Below are positions 1 through 13,060 of a stretch of DNA of 64,000 nt, in pieces. How positions within the stretch are numbered: position 1 is the first letter of the stretch; every line of letters starts with the position of its first letter. The notes below the pieces were generated by a model. It was not told the DNA's origin. It did no database searches and saw only the letters and a program-made list of their open reading frames with translations. The position numbers and the translations under genes are program-made. The stretch is from Hoyosella sp. YIM 151337 (GTDB lineage Bacteria; Actinomycetota; Actinomycetes; Mycobacteriales; Mycobacteriaceae): the NCBI RefSeq assembly GCF_026041215.1, contig NZ_JAPEIQ010000022.1:62001-126000 (forward strand), in the 5' to 3' direction.

Positions 1-50
1 GAAGGCCCATCCGCGATAAGTTTGTGATCACGATCACATTGGGAGGCGCT

Positions 51-1037
51 GTGGACGGATTAGGCATCGACCTTGGGACCGCTAACACGGTCGTCGGAAG
101 CCCCTCGCAGGGAATCATCCTCAATGAGCCATCAGTGATGCTCGTACGCAACAAGGATCCGCACCGTGCGATTCTTGTCGGCTCTGAAGCGCGCCAGCTG
201 GTGGGCCGCACACCTGATGGCATGTCGACGGTGCGACCGATGCGCGATGGTGTCATCGTCGACCTCGACTCCGCGCGTGCGTATTTAAAGGCGATTATCC
301 GCAAGGTCGTGCCGCGGTGGCAACTGGCGGTGCGGCCGCGCGGAGTGATCGCAGTTCCAGCAGGCGCCACGCCGCTGGAGCGGCGCGCGCTGCTCGAAGT
401 CGGCCAGGAGGCCGGGCTTCGGAAGGTGGCGCTGATCCCTGAGCCAGTGGCGGGCGCATTCGGCGCCGGCGTGAACCCGCTGGAGCCACGTGTTCACCTC
501 GTCGTCGACATCGGTGGCGGCACCGCTGAGATGACGGCATTCTGCTTCGGTGGAATCCTCGCCCACCAAAGCTGCAAGCTCGCAGGTGACGAACTCACCA
601 GCGCGCTCTACCACTATCTGAGAGCTGAGCACAGCGTCGTCGTCGGAGAGTTGACCGCCGAGAACGCTAAGATCCACATGCACGACAGCGGTGGCCACTC
701 GCTGGTGATTGAAGGCCGGGACGCCTCTACCGGCCGCGCGCGCATCGTCACCCTTGCGCCGGAAGAGGTAGCAGATGCGCTGCGCCCGACAACGACCGAG
801 ATCGTTCATGCGCTTGCCGCGTGTCAGGAAGAACTCCCCGCCCAGGCAGTGTGCGATGTACTCGCTGAAGGACTCATCGTCATCGGGGGTGGTGCGCTTC
901 TTGGTGGACTTACACAACTGCTCGAGGAAGCGTCGGGTTTTCCCGTCAAAGTTGCGGAACGACCACTCACGTGCGTTGCTGAAGGGGCGACAAGTTGCCT
1001 CTCGCACCAGGAGGTGCTGTCAGCGTTTGCGGCCTGA
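51..1037 (+). CDS. mreB: MreB-like actin homologue (rod-shape protein family)
   Basis: This is an actin/HSP70-fold ATPase of the MreB family, about 328 residues, close to the usual 335-345. Visible motifs are the phosphate-1 loop GIDLGTANT at the N-terminus, AVPAGATPLERRA, EPVAGAFGAG, the phosphate-2 loop DIGGGTAEM, and the adenosine motif IGGGALLGGL near the C-terminus. MreB filaments normally guide lateral wall synthesis with RodA and PBP2 at the inner membrane. The GTG at 51 is preferred because GGAGG lies just upstream and the protein then opens directly with the phosphate loop; a GTG at 24 would add nine atypical residues. The gene ends 6 bp from the stop of the convergent SEDS-PBP fusion. 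Mycobacteria and corynebacteria are known to lack MreB, so its presence is taxonomically informative. Confidence 0.85.
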   Translation: MDGLGIDLGTANTVVGSPSQGIILNEPSVMLVRNKDPHRAILVGSEARQLVGRTPDGMSTVRPMRDGVIVDLDSARAYLKAIIRKVVPRWQLAVRPRGVIAVPAGATPLERRALLEVGQEAGLRKVALIPEPVAGAFGAGVNPLEPRVHLVVDIGGGTAEMTAFCFGGILAHQSCKLAGDELTSALYHYLRAEHSVVVGELTAENAKIHMHDSGGHSLVIEGRDASTGRARIVTLAPEEVADALRPTTTEIVHALAACQEELPAQAVCDVLAEGLIVIGGGALLGGLTQLLEEASGFPVKVAERPLTCVAEGATSCLSHQEVLSAFAA

Positions 1038-1043
1038 TACCTG

Positions 1044-3872
1044 CTATGGCGTGCCCGGAACCGGACCGAGACGGTGATCGGTGTAGTACTCGAGGAGATC
1101 CTTTACAACCGGGCCCGCTGCAGCGGAACCGAAACCGCCGCCGCGGACGTACACGGCAACAACAATCTCCGGGTCTTCGTAGGGAGCCACTGCCGAGAAC
1201 CACGCATTGGTGCCCTTCCCCGGTGCTGACGGGTCTTCCGCTGTTCCGGTTTTCGCAGCGGACGAAATTCGCAGGTCGGCGAGTTGACCTCCCGTACCGC
1301 CCGTAACAGCGGCCCGCATTCCTTCGCGCACCGGTCCGAGCTGGTCAGCGAACGGCAGTGGCGCTGCCGGTTCACGGTTGAGTTGCACGAACTCTTCCGT
1401 CCCGTACGCGTCGCCGAGCTGAGGTGTGACTACCCGTCCCGTTGCGATGCCCGCTGTCCAGCGCGCCACCTGCAGCGGTGTGACGTTAACGGTGCCCTGC
1501 CCGATGCCCATGAGAACTGTGGAGCCGCCGTACCAGGTCCCGCCGATGTTCGCTACGGTCTCAGGCGTTCCCAGGAAGCCCGGAATCTCGCCGGGGAGGT
1601 CGATCCCGGAAAGTTTGCCCACTCCAAGCGCCTGAGCCACCTCTGCCATACGTTCAGGACCCAGCAACAGACCCAGCCGATAGAAGTAAACGTTGTCTGA
1701 CCATTGAAGAGCCTGCACCATGTTGTGGGGCCCCATTGGCTGCCAGTTGCGGAAGGTGTGCCCGCCGTAAGAGAATGCCGCGCCAGTGGGCATCACGTAT
1801 GCAGGGGACAAGGTCTGAAACTGCGCGTTCGCGGCGGCCACCACGATCTTGAAGGTGGACCCGGGCGGACCCGCAATCTGAGTGACTTTGTTGAGCAGGG
1901 GGTGCCCGGGTGCCTGGGCGAGCTGCTGGATCGCGTCGACATTCGCTGGCGGACTATAAATGTTGTTGTCGTAGCCGGGGACACTCGCCATCGCCAGCAC
2001 GGCACCCGTCCTCGCGTCCATGACAAAGGCCGCGCCCAGATCCCCACCACTCTCGTGGAGTGTGTCGGTCAGCGATGATGTTGCCCGGCGCTGCATCTCG
2101 AGGTCCACGCTTAAACGAAGGTCGTGGCCGTGCACTGGGTCGATGCGCTCGCCTGCGGCCACGGGGTGTCCCGCGGGACTGACAAAGACACACTGCTTCC
2201 CGTCGATGCCACGCAGCACAGCGTCGTACTGACGCTCAATCCCCGTGGCCCCCACCACTGAGCCGAGAGCGAGGCCGGGCCACCTCTGCATATCGTCGGT
2301 GCTGCCGACCCTCACAAAGCCGAGGATGTGTCCTAGCACGTCCCCGTGCGGATAGTGCCGATGCCCGGAAGGCAACACCAAGACGCCGGGAAGTGCAGCT
2401 CCGACAACCGCACGCGCCTGGTCAGCTTCGACGTCGCCGAGTCGCACGCTGATCTCTTCGCCGCGCCGATCGATGCGGGCGGCGAGCTCATGCTCGTCGC
2501 GGCCGAGCAGCTGCGCGAGTGCGGCAGTGTCGCTTGCACGGAACATGCCAGGGACCAATTCGATTGCATACTCGGTTGAGTTGGCCGCGAGCGGCACCCC
2601 GTGACGGTCGACAATGTTCCCGCGCTCCGCGGGAATCCGGATGCAGCGCGTCATCTGTGCGTCGCTCAGCGCCAGCAATTCCTCGCCGCGGTTGTTCTGC
2701 ACCTCCCAAATGAAGCCGGACATCGCGACAAGGAGCGCGCTCACCGCGAGTGCGCCCACACGAGCACCGCGCGGTCTCTGATGGACTGAACCAGGCACCG
2801 TCCACAATGGCCGGTTTTCGCCGTCGCGCCGGACGGCGAGAACAAGTCCCAGCGCGGCCAGATGGACCGTCATGACGGTACCGCCGTAACTGAACAGCGG
2901 GATCGGTAAACCAGTATGTGGGAGCAGCGACAAGTTGGCAGCGATCGAGACGACGCCATGCACCGCGAACAACACCGCCACACCTGAAGCGATCAGCGCG
3001 CCCTGCGGTGTACGCGCTATGCGTGCCGCCAGCGTGCACCGCCATACGATGATGAGCAGCGCGATCACAACCGCGAGACCCGCGAGCAGCCCCCAGGCGT
3101 ACACCAGACTGACGAAAGCCAGGTCATGCTCGCGTTCCGGAACATAACTCGCACGCAACGGATACAGCGGATCGGTCGCAATCCCGAACAGCCCGCCCGC
3201 GCCAACCGCGATCTCCGCTTGTACGGCTGCCCAGCCCGACCCGGCGGGGTCGTGGTCACCCGAGAGAAAGACCTGAATCCGCTCGAGCTGGTAGGGGCGC
3301 AACGCGAGCACAGCGATCGGGACCGCGGCAAGCGCTGCCCCGAAGAGCGGGAGCAGTGGCAGCAGCGGGACCCTGCCCAGGATCAATAGCATCACCGCAG
3401 TGGCTGTCAGCACCAGGGCAGTGGACAGGTCCGGCTGCAGGGCGACAAGTCCAATCGGCAGCGCGGCAAGCGCCAGCGCCGCTAGCAGTCGCAACGGACG
3501 GTATCCGCTGCCGAGCACTGAAGCCATGGCCAGCACAATCGCGAGCTTGCCAAGGTCCGCGGGCTGAATACTGATGGGCCCGAGCGCGAGCCAGCGCTGC
3601 GCTCCTTTCACGGTGACACCCGCAATCGGTACCGCGAGCAGCAGCGCCATTGCCACGGCGTACACCAGCCAGGCTAGTGGGCGAAGATCAGAGAGCTTGA
3701 GCCGCGACAGGACGAAAAGCAGCGCGAACCCAGCAACCGCGAAGGCCGCGTGCCGCAGCGCCGCGCCTGTCATATTGAGTGTCAGAAGGTTGAGCAGCCC
3801 GAAAAGGACAAGGACGAGAGCCGCACCGATCAGCAGGAAATCAGTGGTGGGCTTGTGCTCGTCGCTCATCAT
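1044..3872 (-). CDS. RodA/FtsW-type SEDS glycosyltransferase fused to a class B penicillin-binding protein
   Basis: This 942-residue protein joins the two halves of a peptidoglycan synthase. Residues 1-350 are a polytopic SEDS polymerase with QPDLSTAL near 146, a VPEREHD loop whose D250 matches the catalytic aspartate, and PLFSYGGT at 325-332. A further membrane helix lies at about 372-390. Residues 400-570 resemble a PBP dimerisation region. The transpeptidase follows, with catalytic S672-T-F-K675, SDN at 725-727 and KTG at 874-876. All catalytic motifs are intact, so polymerase and crosslinking activities are predicted in one chain. SEDS and PBP partners are usually separate proteins. The gene follows an unknown membrane-protein gene by 17 bp, with a GAGGGG ribosome site before the ATG, and ends next to an MreB-like gene. 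Confidence 0.93.
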   Translation of the reverse strand: MMSDEHKPTTDFLLIGAALVLVLFGLLNLLTLNMTGAALRHAAFAVAGFALLFVLSRLKLSDLRPLAWLVYAVAMALLLAVPIAGVTVKGAQRWLALGPISIQPADLGKLAIVLAMASVLGSGYRPLRLLAALALAALPIGLVALQPDLSTALVLTATAVMLLILGRVPLLPLLPLFGAALAAVPIAVLALRPYQLERIQVFLSGDHDPAGSGWAAVQAEIAVGAGGLFGIATDPLYPLRASYVPEREHDLAFVSLVYAWGLLAGLAVVIALLIIVWRCTLAARIARTPQGALIASGVAVLFAVHGVVSIAANLSLLPHTGLPIPLFSYGGTVMTVHLAALGLVLAVRRDGENRPLWTVPGSVHQRPRGARVGALAVSALLVAMSGFIWEVQNNRGEELLALSDAQMTRCIRIPAERGNIVDRHGVPLAANSTEYAIELVPGMFRASDTAALAQLLGRDEHELAARIDRRGEEISVRLGDVEADQARAVVGAALPGVLVLPSGHRHYPHGDVLGHILGFVRVGSTDDMQRWPGLALGSVVGATGIERQYDAVLRGIDGKQCVFVSPAGHPVAAGERIDPVHGHDLRLSVDLEMQRRATSSLTDTLHESGGDLGAAFVMDARTGAVLAMASVPGYDNNIYSPPANVDAIQQLAQAPGHPLLNKVTQIAGPPGSTFKIVVAAANAQFQTLSPAYVMPTGAAFSYGGHTFRNWQPMGPHNMVQALQWSDNVYFYRLGLLLGPERMAEVAQALGVGKLSGIDLPGEIPGFLGTPETVANIGGTWYGGSTVLMGIGQGTVNVTPLQVARWTAGIATGRVVTPQLGDAYGTEEFVQLNREPAAPLPFADQLGPVREGMRAAVTGGTGGQLADLRISSAAKTGTAEDPSAPGKGTNAWFSAVAPYEDPEIVVAVYVRGGGFGSAAAGPVVKDLLEYYTDHRLGPVPGTP

Positions 3873-3889
3873 CCCGGCCCCTCACCCCT

Positions 3890-5260
3890 TCAGCATGCGC
3901 CACCATCGGCGGGGACAAGGATGGGTTCGGACGCGGCTTGCGCTGGCGCGATTGTCATCGCGATTATCGCCATCGCGGGGCTGCTCTCCAGTGGGATCTC
4001 GCTGACTCCGTACGACTGTCTGCTGCCTTCTTGGACGGGCATGGCGAGTCCCGGGTGCTCCACTACCTCGCCGGTGCAACGGTCAGCGACGTGCAAGGTC
4101 CAGCTGCTGACCTCGGGGACGGCCCCCGCCGCAAACTGTACGTCTACCCGCACGTTGCACGGGCGTCCTGGCACGCACTGGCCGTCAGCGAGCGACGCTG
4201 AGATCCGCGCGACCTCACCGGCCGACGCTGGCGCTAGCTCAGGGATTGGTTCCAATGGCAGCCCGGCATCTTGCTCCTCCGGCGGGGAGACCGGCGCGAG
4301 CTGCTGGTCGGGCGGTTGCGGGTTCATCAGGGTGTCCCATGTACCCTGCAGGTCGGCCACGACACGCGGGATCGTGACGACTCCAGCGCCCGCAAGCGCG
4401 ACCACCAGCACTGTGAGCACGATCAGTCGGCGTGAGGGAACACGGAACTTTCGGTGCCACACTTTGTCTCTGCGCCAGAACGGAACTCGCTGGGGTTTGT
4501 AAACCAGCCCGCTCTGTTCGGCCTCTTGCGGCCCTGGCGTCCGGCTCACAGTGCTCACGGCAGCTTCGTGCGTCTCGTGTACATCGTTAGCTGGCAGCTC
4601 AGCCGGCGCCACGGGAAAGGCACGGTGAGCGGCCTGGGCTATCGTTGCGAGTTCAGCACGGACCGCACGCGGATCAGTGACACCGAGTTTCGTGTGCGCC
4701 AGCGTAAGAATACGGTCCCCGGCACCCGGAGCTGACTGGAGGACGCTACCAAGTTCTGCATCGAGCGCGTCTGCGGCGGCCGCGTAACTCGGCGAGTCGC
4801 GGGTGCTATCGACGAGGCGCCGCGCGATCCCAGCCACCGCGGGAGGAACTTCGCGGTGGCCGTTACCCTGCGAGTCCGCGGGCGCGTACACCAGCCCCCG
4901 AACGGTGCGGGCTGCACCGTTCACGCCGTTCACGCCGTTGACGCCGCGCTGACCAGCGGAAGCTTGTGCGCTCGCTGGCTCAAGCTGTGGCTGGCGGTTC
5001 CCTGCGGCATCACGGTTCCCCTGCTCCGGACGCGCGAACGGCCCGATAAGCGAACCGTCAAGCGACAGGCGGATCGAACGTAGGCTCGGCTCCTTTTCTG
5101 CGTGGCCATTACCGGCTTCTGCTAGGAGATCACTAATGAGGAGCGCGGCCTGACCAGGCGTGAGCGTCGCCACGGAAAGCACCCGAGCCAGCGTGGGCGC
5201 AGCGGGCTGCTCTGTGCCTGAGCTTGCCCGGGAGTCGTCTGCGCCCGGTCCCCCACCCAT
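3890..5260 (-). CDS. Unknown single-pass membrane protein, disordered N-terminus
   Basis: I do not recognise this family. The 456-residue product has a long low-complexity cytoplasmic half, a basic stretch (RRDKVWHRKFRVPSRR) and one hydrophobic helix at about residues 279-298. A roughly 155-residue C-terminal part lies outside; it carries CVPGRPC and a second cysteine pair that could form disulfides. A GVNGVNGVNG run near residue 107 comes from a 9-bp DNA tandem repeat. The ATG at 5260 is chosen because AGGGGG lies 5 nt upstream; a GTG at 5263 would sit too close. The gene lies 17 bp upstream of the SEDS-PBP fusion in the same direction, so a role in regulating or localising that wall synthase is a reasonable inference, not shown. 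Confidence 0.7.
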   Translation of the reverse strand: MGGGPGADDSRASSGTEQPAAPTLARVLSVATLTPGQAALLISDLLAEAGNGHAEKEPSLRSIRLSLDGSLIGPFARPEQGNRDAAGNRQPQLEPASAQASAGQRGVNGVNGVNGAARTVRGLVYAPADSQGNGHREVPPAVAGIARRLVDSTRDSPSYAAAADALDAELGSVLQSAPGAGDRILTLAHTKLGVTDPRAVRAELATIAQAAHRAFPVAPAELPANDVHETHEAAVSTVSRTPGPQEAEQSGLVYKPQRVPFWRRDKVWHRKFRVPSRRLIVLTVLVVALAGAGVVTIPRVVADLQGTWDTLMNPQPPDQQLAPVSPPEEQDAGLPLEPIPELAPASAGEVARISASLADGQCVPGRPCNVRVDVQFAAGAVPEVSSWTLHVADRCTGEVVEHPGLAMPVQEGSRQSYGVSEIPLESSPAMAIIAMTIAPAQAASEPILVPADGGAC

Positions 5261-5737
5261 CACAACCCCCTAACACCGACCTAAGCACTCGTACTTTGTG
5301 ACTTACGTCATACCCTCCACGCTAGCCGACAAACGATCATGGCGGTAGCAGTCTTGGCGCACATGGGCCGTTGGGTGCAGATTGTGACAGCACGACTGAA
5401 ATCATCTGAGCGCCTTCAACACCCCATCTAGGCGACATCCGCCAACCTCCCGCAAGCCGGGCCCACGTTGTGATCACCAGCACCGCTTCGGCTGACACAA
5501 CCCAGCCTTTGCTGCCTCGCACGATCTGACGGTGTGAACCAAAGGATTGCGGTGTGATCTCTGGCATATCTCTGGACATCGCGAACTTGAGGTTCATACC
5601 AGTGCATCGCGGCGCTGACGTGCGGTTCCCGCACTGAAGACCGCAACAGCGCACCACCCGGTCCGTTACGCAACCGTTATGAAACGGGCCACAACTTGTG
5701 GAAATGCCGGGCTGAGCATTGGAGAGTCGTTTTCGTT
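5261..5737. other. Divergent intergenic region, 477 bp
   Basis: This gap separates the divergent unknown membrane protein and transglycosylase genes and must hold both promoters. Short open frames here lack ribosome sites and recognisable content. A small perfect hairpin (GTGCGG, loop TTC, CCGCAC) lies at 5620-5634. I looked for a ydaO-type riboswitch, often found before wall-hydrolase genes in actinobacteria, and could not make its conserved core out. Confidence 0.5.
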
Positions 5738-6406
5738 ATGAACTCACCAGCTCTAGTCCTGACGTCCGCCATCACTGCTATCGCCGCCGCTATCACAATC
5801 AGCAACGCGGTTCCCACCGAGCCCGCCGCCACTGCCGAAGTGGACCGAGCCGCCGAAGCGGTCGCAAGCGCCGCCGCTGACGAAATCGCAGAGCCTGATG
5901 AACCCCCCGCACCCCCGCCCGTGCCGAAACCCGTTCCCGCTGAGTTCACCGAGTGGATCTTCAAGGCCAGCGCCGAATGTGGTGAAGTGACCCCGGGCCA
6001 CCTTGCGGCCCAGATTTACGCGGAAAGCGGTTTTAACGTCAATGCGGTGAGTTACGCGAATGCCCAGGGGCCCGCCCAGTTCACGCCGGGGACATGGGAG
6101 ACCTGGGGAGTCGACGCCGACGGCGACGGGACTCGCGATCCCTTCAGCATTCCCGACGCGCTGACCGCGCAAGCCCGGTACATGTGTCACAACCTCGAGA
6201 TGACCCATGACGCGATCGCCAGCGGCAGGGTAGCGGGGGACCCGATCGAGCTCGCCCTGGCCGCTTATAACGCGGGCTTCGGTGCAGTTCTGCGTTTCGG
6301 CGGGATGCCTGCGGGCGGCGAATACTCCACCCAGACCCAGCCATATGTCGAGAAGATCCGCGCCCTCGAGCATGCCTACAGCGAGTTCCTCGCTTACCTG
6401 ACGTGA
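5738..6406 (+). CDS. Secreted lytic transglycosylase (SLT domain)
   Basis: The product has an N-terminal hydrophobic signal segment (residues 4-24), an Ala/Glu/Pro-rich linker to about residue 68, and an SLT-type muramidase domain from about 70 to 222. The catalytic glutamate is E96 in IYAESGFN, followed by the family motifs AQGPAQFTPGTW and AAYNAGFGAV. It should cleave the glycan strand of peptidoglycan with 1,6-anhydro formation outside the membrane. The ATG at 5738 is preferred: GGAGAG lies 11 nt upstream and the signal peptide then starts correctly. It fits the cell-wall theme of the first 6 kb. A weak inverted repeat (TTAGC/GCTAA, 6438-6452) lies between its stop and that of the convergent rnj. 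Confidence 0.88.
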   Translation: MNSPALVLTSAITAIAAAITISNAVPTEPAATAEVDRAAEAVASAAADEIAEPDEPPAPPPVPKPVPAEFTEWIFKASAECGEVTPGHLAAQIYAESGFNVNAVSYANAQGPAQFTPGTWETWGVDADGDGTRDPFSIPDALTAQARYMCHNLEMTHDAIASGRVAGDPIELALAAYNAGFGAVLRFGGMPAGGEYSTQTQPYVEKIRALEHAYSEFLAYLT

Positions 6407-6499
6407 CCGTCGCGGACCCATCGTCCTGCCGAGACATTTAGCACTTCGCTAACCACGCGCTCGACGAGTGCCACGACAGCGGTCGTCACCGCCGGGTTG

Positions 6500-10043
<3,544 letters not shown>

Positions 10044-10132
10044 AGATATCCTCCTACACGTGGCTTCACTCGCGGATGCGGTGAAGCACATCGATTATCT
10101 CTCACTAGGTGACGAGTCAGGAGTGCGGGCAT

Positions 10133-10570
10133 ATGGCAGTTAGCGGATCGATCGAGTTTGACGTCCAGGCACCACCCGAGAAGGTGATGGAGGTGATCGC
10201 GGATGTCGAATCGCTCCCACTGTGGTCGTCATCGCATCGCAAAGTCGAGGTGCGGTCTCGTCACGACGACGGCCGTCCGGCCCGAGTCTGGATGGCGATC
10301 TCCACCATGGGCGTGAGCGATGAGCAGCTCGTCGATTACACATTCGAGGACAACGTAGTGCGCTGGGAACTCGTCGAGCCGAGCAACCAGCAGAAGACAC
10401 AGACGGGGTCGTACGTCCTCAAGCCTTCCGCGAAGGGCACCTCCGTCACCTTCGATCTTGCGGTGGATCTGAAAATTCCGATGCCTGGTTTCCTGGTGAA
10501 GCGCGGCCAAAAGATGGCGCTGGAAACAGCGTCCAAAGGGCTGAAGAAGTTCATCGAAGACGCCAACTGA
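10133..10570 (+). CDS. START/Bet v1-like SRPBCC family protein
   Basis: The 145-residue product has the helix-grip fold pattern of the SRPBCC superfamily: an N-terminal strand GSIEFDVQAPPEKVMEVIAD, a central beta sheet and a long C-terminal helix (GQKMALETASKGLKKFIED). It resembles mycobacterial proteins such as Rv2185c. Such proteins bind hydrophobic ligands or act as cyclase/dehydrase-like proteins; the ligand here is unknown. The ATG at 10133 has GGAG 9 nt upstream; a GTG at 10109 would overlap that site. It is divergent from thyX, and the next gene downstream has its own strong promoter. Confidence 0.75.
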   Translation: MAVSGSIEFDVQAPPEKVMEVIADVESLPLWSSSHRKVEVRSRHDDGRPARVWMAISTMGVSDEQLVDYTFEDNVVRWELVEPSNQQKTQTGSYVLKPSAKGTSVTFDLAVDLKIPMPGFLVKRGQKMALETASKGLKKFIEDAN

Positions 10571-10601
10571 ACCACCGCGGTGCCGCAAGGGAAACGAAGA
10601 G

Positions 10602-10685
10602 TGACGCCATCATGACACCAAGCTGACATCACAATGGCGCCACTTTTCCTTGACGGCAGCAGATTGTGGCGTCATTGTGGTGTCA
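10602..10685. promoter_or_regulatory. Tandem 11-bp-phased operator and leaderless promoter of the RHH gene
   Basis: Four direct copies of TGAC(G/A)(C/T)CA-like octamers begin at 10602, 10613, 10624 and 10635, exactly 11 bp apart: TGACGCCA, TGACACCA, TGACATCA, TGGCGCCA. A fifth copy, TGACGGCA (10651-10658), contains most of the -35 box TTGACG (10650-10655). Two inverted copies follow at 10667 (TGGCGTCA) and 10678 (TGGTGTCA), again 11 bp apart; they cover the -10 (CATTGT, 10673-10678) and reach the ATG at 10685. The -35/-10 spacing is 17 bp and no ribosome site exists, so the mRNA is probably leaderless. This is what an autorepressed ribbon-helix-helix gene would look like. Confidence 0.75.
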
Positions 10686-11305
10686 TGGATCTTTCCCAAT
10701 ACACCCAGCGATTCCATGACGACCTCGTGGCTGCGGCAGCACTCGGCGATGAGCGGACTCAGCAGCTTGCCTCAGCACTCGCGAAGGCGGCAGACCCCGC
10801 GCTGCGTCTCGTTTTGATGTCCGCTCTCAGCGAGCTCGCTGCGCAGATCTCCCAGGAACTCGAAGACCGAACGGTTGACGTCCGTGTCGCGGGAGACAAC
10901 ATCAGCGTCGTCGTAATTCACGATGCCGAAACGGTCGGTGGCCCGGAGCTCGGGGCATCGGCGCAAGATGCTTTATCCGACTTCGAACAGGCTCTCGACG
11001 AACTTGGCGGCAACATCTCTCGCGTCACGCTGCGCTTGGTTGACGGTATCAAAGCGCGTGCCGAGGAAGCCGCTAGCGCCAACGGGGTTTCGCTCAACTC
11101 CTGGGTGTCGCAGGCAGTCCGTGGTGCGCTGCGCGACCAGGGCAAATGGTCGTGGGAGCCGCCACACTCCCGGACGCGCACGTCGTCCGCGCCCGTCCAG
11201 GACGACGCCGCACCGGATGCGAGCCACTCAGCGGCCACTCCTGAGGAAACGGCACCGGCCAGCGAGAGCGATACTTCAAGCGACGCACCGCGCAACGAAC
11301 AGTAG
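10685..11305 (+). CDS. Ribbon-helix-helix (Arc/HicB-like) DNA-binding protein
   Basis: The 206-residue protein has a helical N-terminal half (1-105), then a predicted ribbon-helix-helix motif at about 111-150 (beta strand SRVTLRLVD, helix KARAEEAASANG, helix SLNSWVSQAVRGAL). The last 50 residues are disordered and rich in Ser, Thr, Ala and acidic residues. RHH proteins dimerise and bind tandem subsites. No toxin gene sits beside it, so it looks like a stand-alone regulator rather than half of a toxin-antitoxin pair. The ATG at 10685 lies at the end of an 11-bp-phased operator array, suggesting strong autoregulation. Its targets are unknown. Confidence 0.7.
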   Translation: MDLSQYTQRFHDDLVAAAALGDERTQQLASALAKAADPALRLVLMSALSELAAQISQELEDRTVDVRVAGDNISVVVIHDAETVGGPELGASAQDALSDFEQALDELGGNISRVTLRLVDGIKARAEEAASANGVSLNSWVSQAVRGALRDQGKWSWEPPHSRTRTSSAPVQDDAAPDASHSAATPEETAPASESDTSSDAPRNEQ

Positions 11306-11332
11306 GCAATTGTGCGTCGAGCGTGTCCGTGG

Positions 11333-11785
11333 TCACGCCATCAGCTGAGCGGCCACTGAAGCGCCCAATTCCCAGCAGGTCTCGAGATCGGTCTTGGCTG
11401 GTTTGCCCATCACCACGACCGACTCAGCGGCCTTGACCCAGCCCAGCCCCGTCGTTACGCGCTCGACGCTGTGCTCCGCACCCTCAGTGCCCTCGTTTCC
11501 ATGGATGAAGAGGCCGTATGGCCGTCCGCGCGTCGAGTCGAGGCAGAGGTAATAGCACACGTCGAACGCGTGCTTGAGCGCGCCCGACATGTACCCCAAG
11601 TTGGCAGGGGTGCCGAGCAGGTACCCATCAGCTTCGAGCATCTCCGCAGGTGCAACAGTCAATGCGGGGCGACGCACGACGTCAACGCCCTCGATCTCTG
11701 GATCCGTCGCACCAGAAACCACCGCCTCGAACATGGCCTGCATGTGCGGGGACGGCGTGTGATGGACGATCAGCAATCTCGGCAC
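11333..11785 (-). CDS. Flavodoxin-like NAD(P)H-dependent oxidoreductase
   Basis: This 150-residue protein has a flavodoxin fold: the first strand and FMN phosphate loop (LLIVHHTPSPHM), the isoalloxazine-binding loop GTPANLGYMSG, and the later strand YGLFIHGNEGTEGA. It should bind FMN and reduce a small-molecule or protein substrate, which the sequence does not identify. It starts with GTG at 11785 and lies 25 bp downstream of the small membrane-protein gene that is coupled to dapB, so it may be the last gene of that run. Confidence 0.75.
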   Translation of the reverse strand: MPRLLIVHHTPSPHMQAMFEAVVSGATDPEIEGVDVVRRPALTVAPAEMLEADGYLLGTPANLGYMSGALKHAFDVCYYLCLDSTRGRPYGLFIHGNEGTEGAEHSVERVTTGLGWVKAAESVVVMGKPAKTDLETCWELGASVAAQLMA

Positions 11786-11810
11786 GCGCCTGAGCGTACC
11801 GCCACGTGCG

Positions 11811-13051
<1,241 letters not shown>

Positions 13052-13060
13052 TCAACACGC

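Noticed and set aside
5337-5673. Two minus-strand open frames of 106 and 81 codons between the wall genes
   Set aside because: No ribosome sites and no recognisable content; the region is better explained as a divergent promoter region.
5600-5737. Possible ydaO (c-di-AMP) riboswitch before the transglycosylase
   Set aside because: Only one small hairpin was found; the conserved riboswitch core could not be seen.
10685-11305. Toxin-antitoxin system with the RHH protein as antitoxin
   Set aside because: No small toxin-like gene adjoins it: upstream is an SRPBCC protein and downstream a convergent flavodoxin-like gene.
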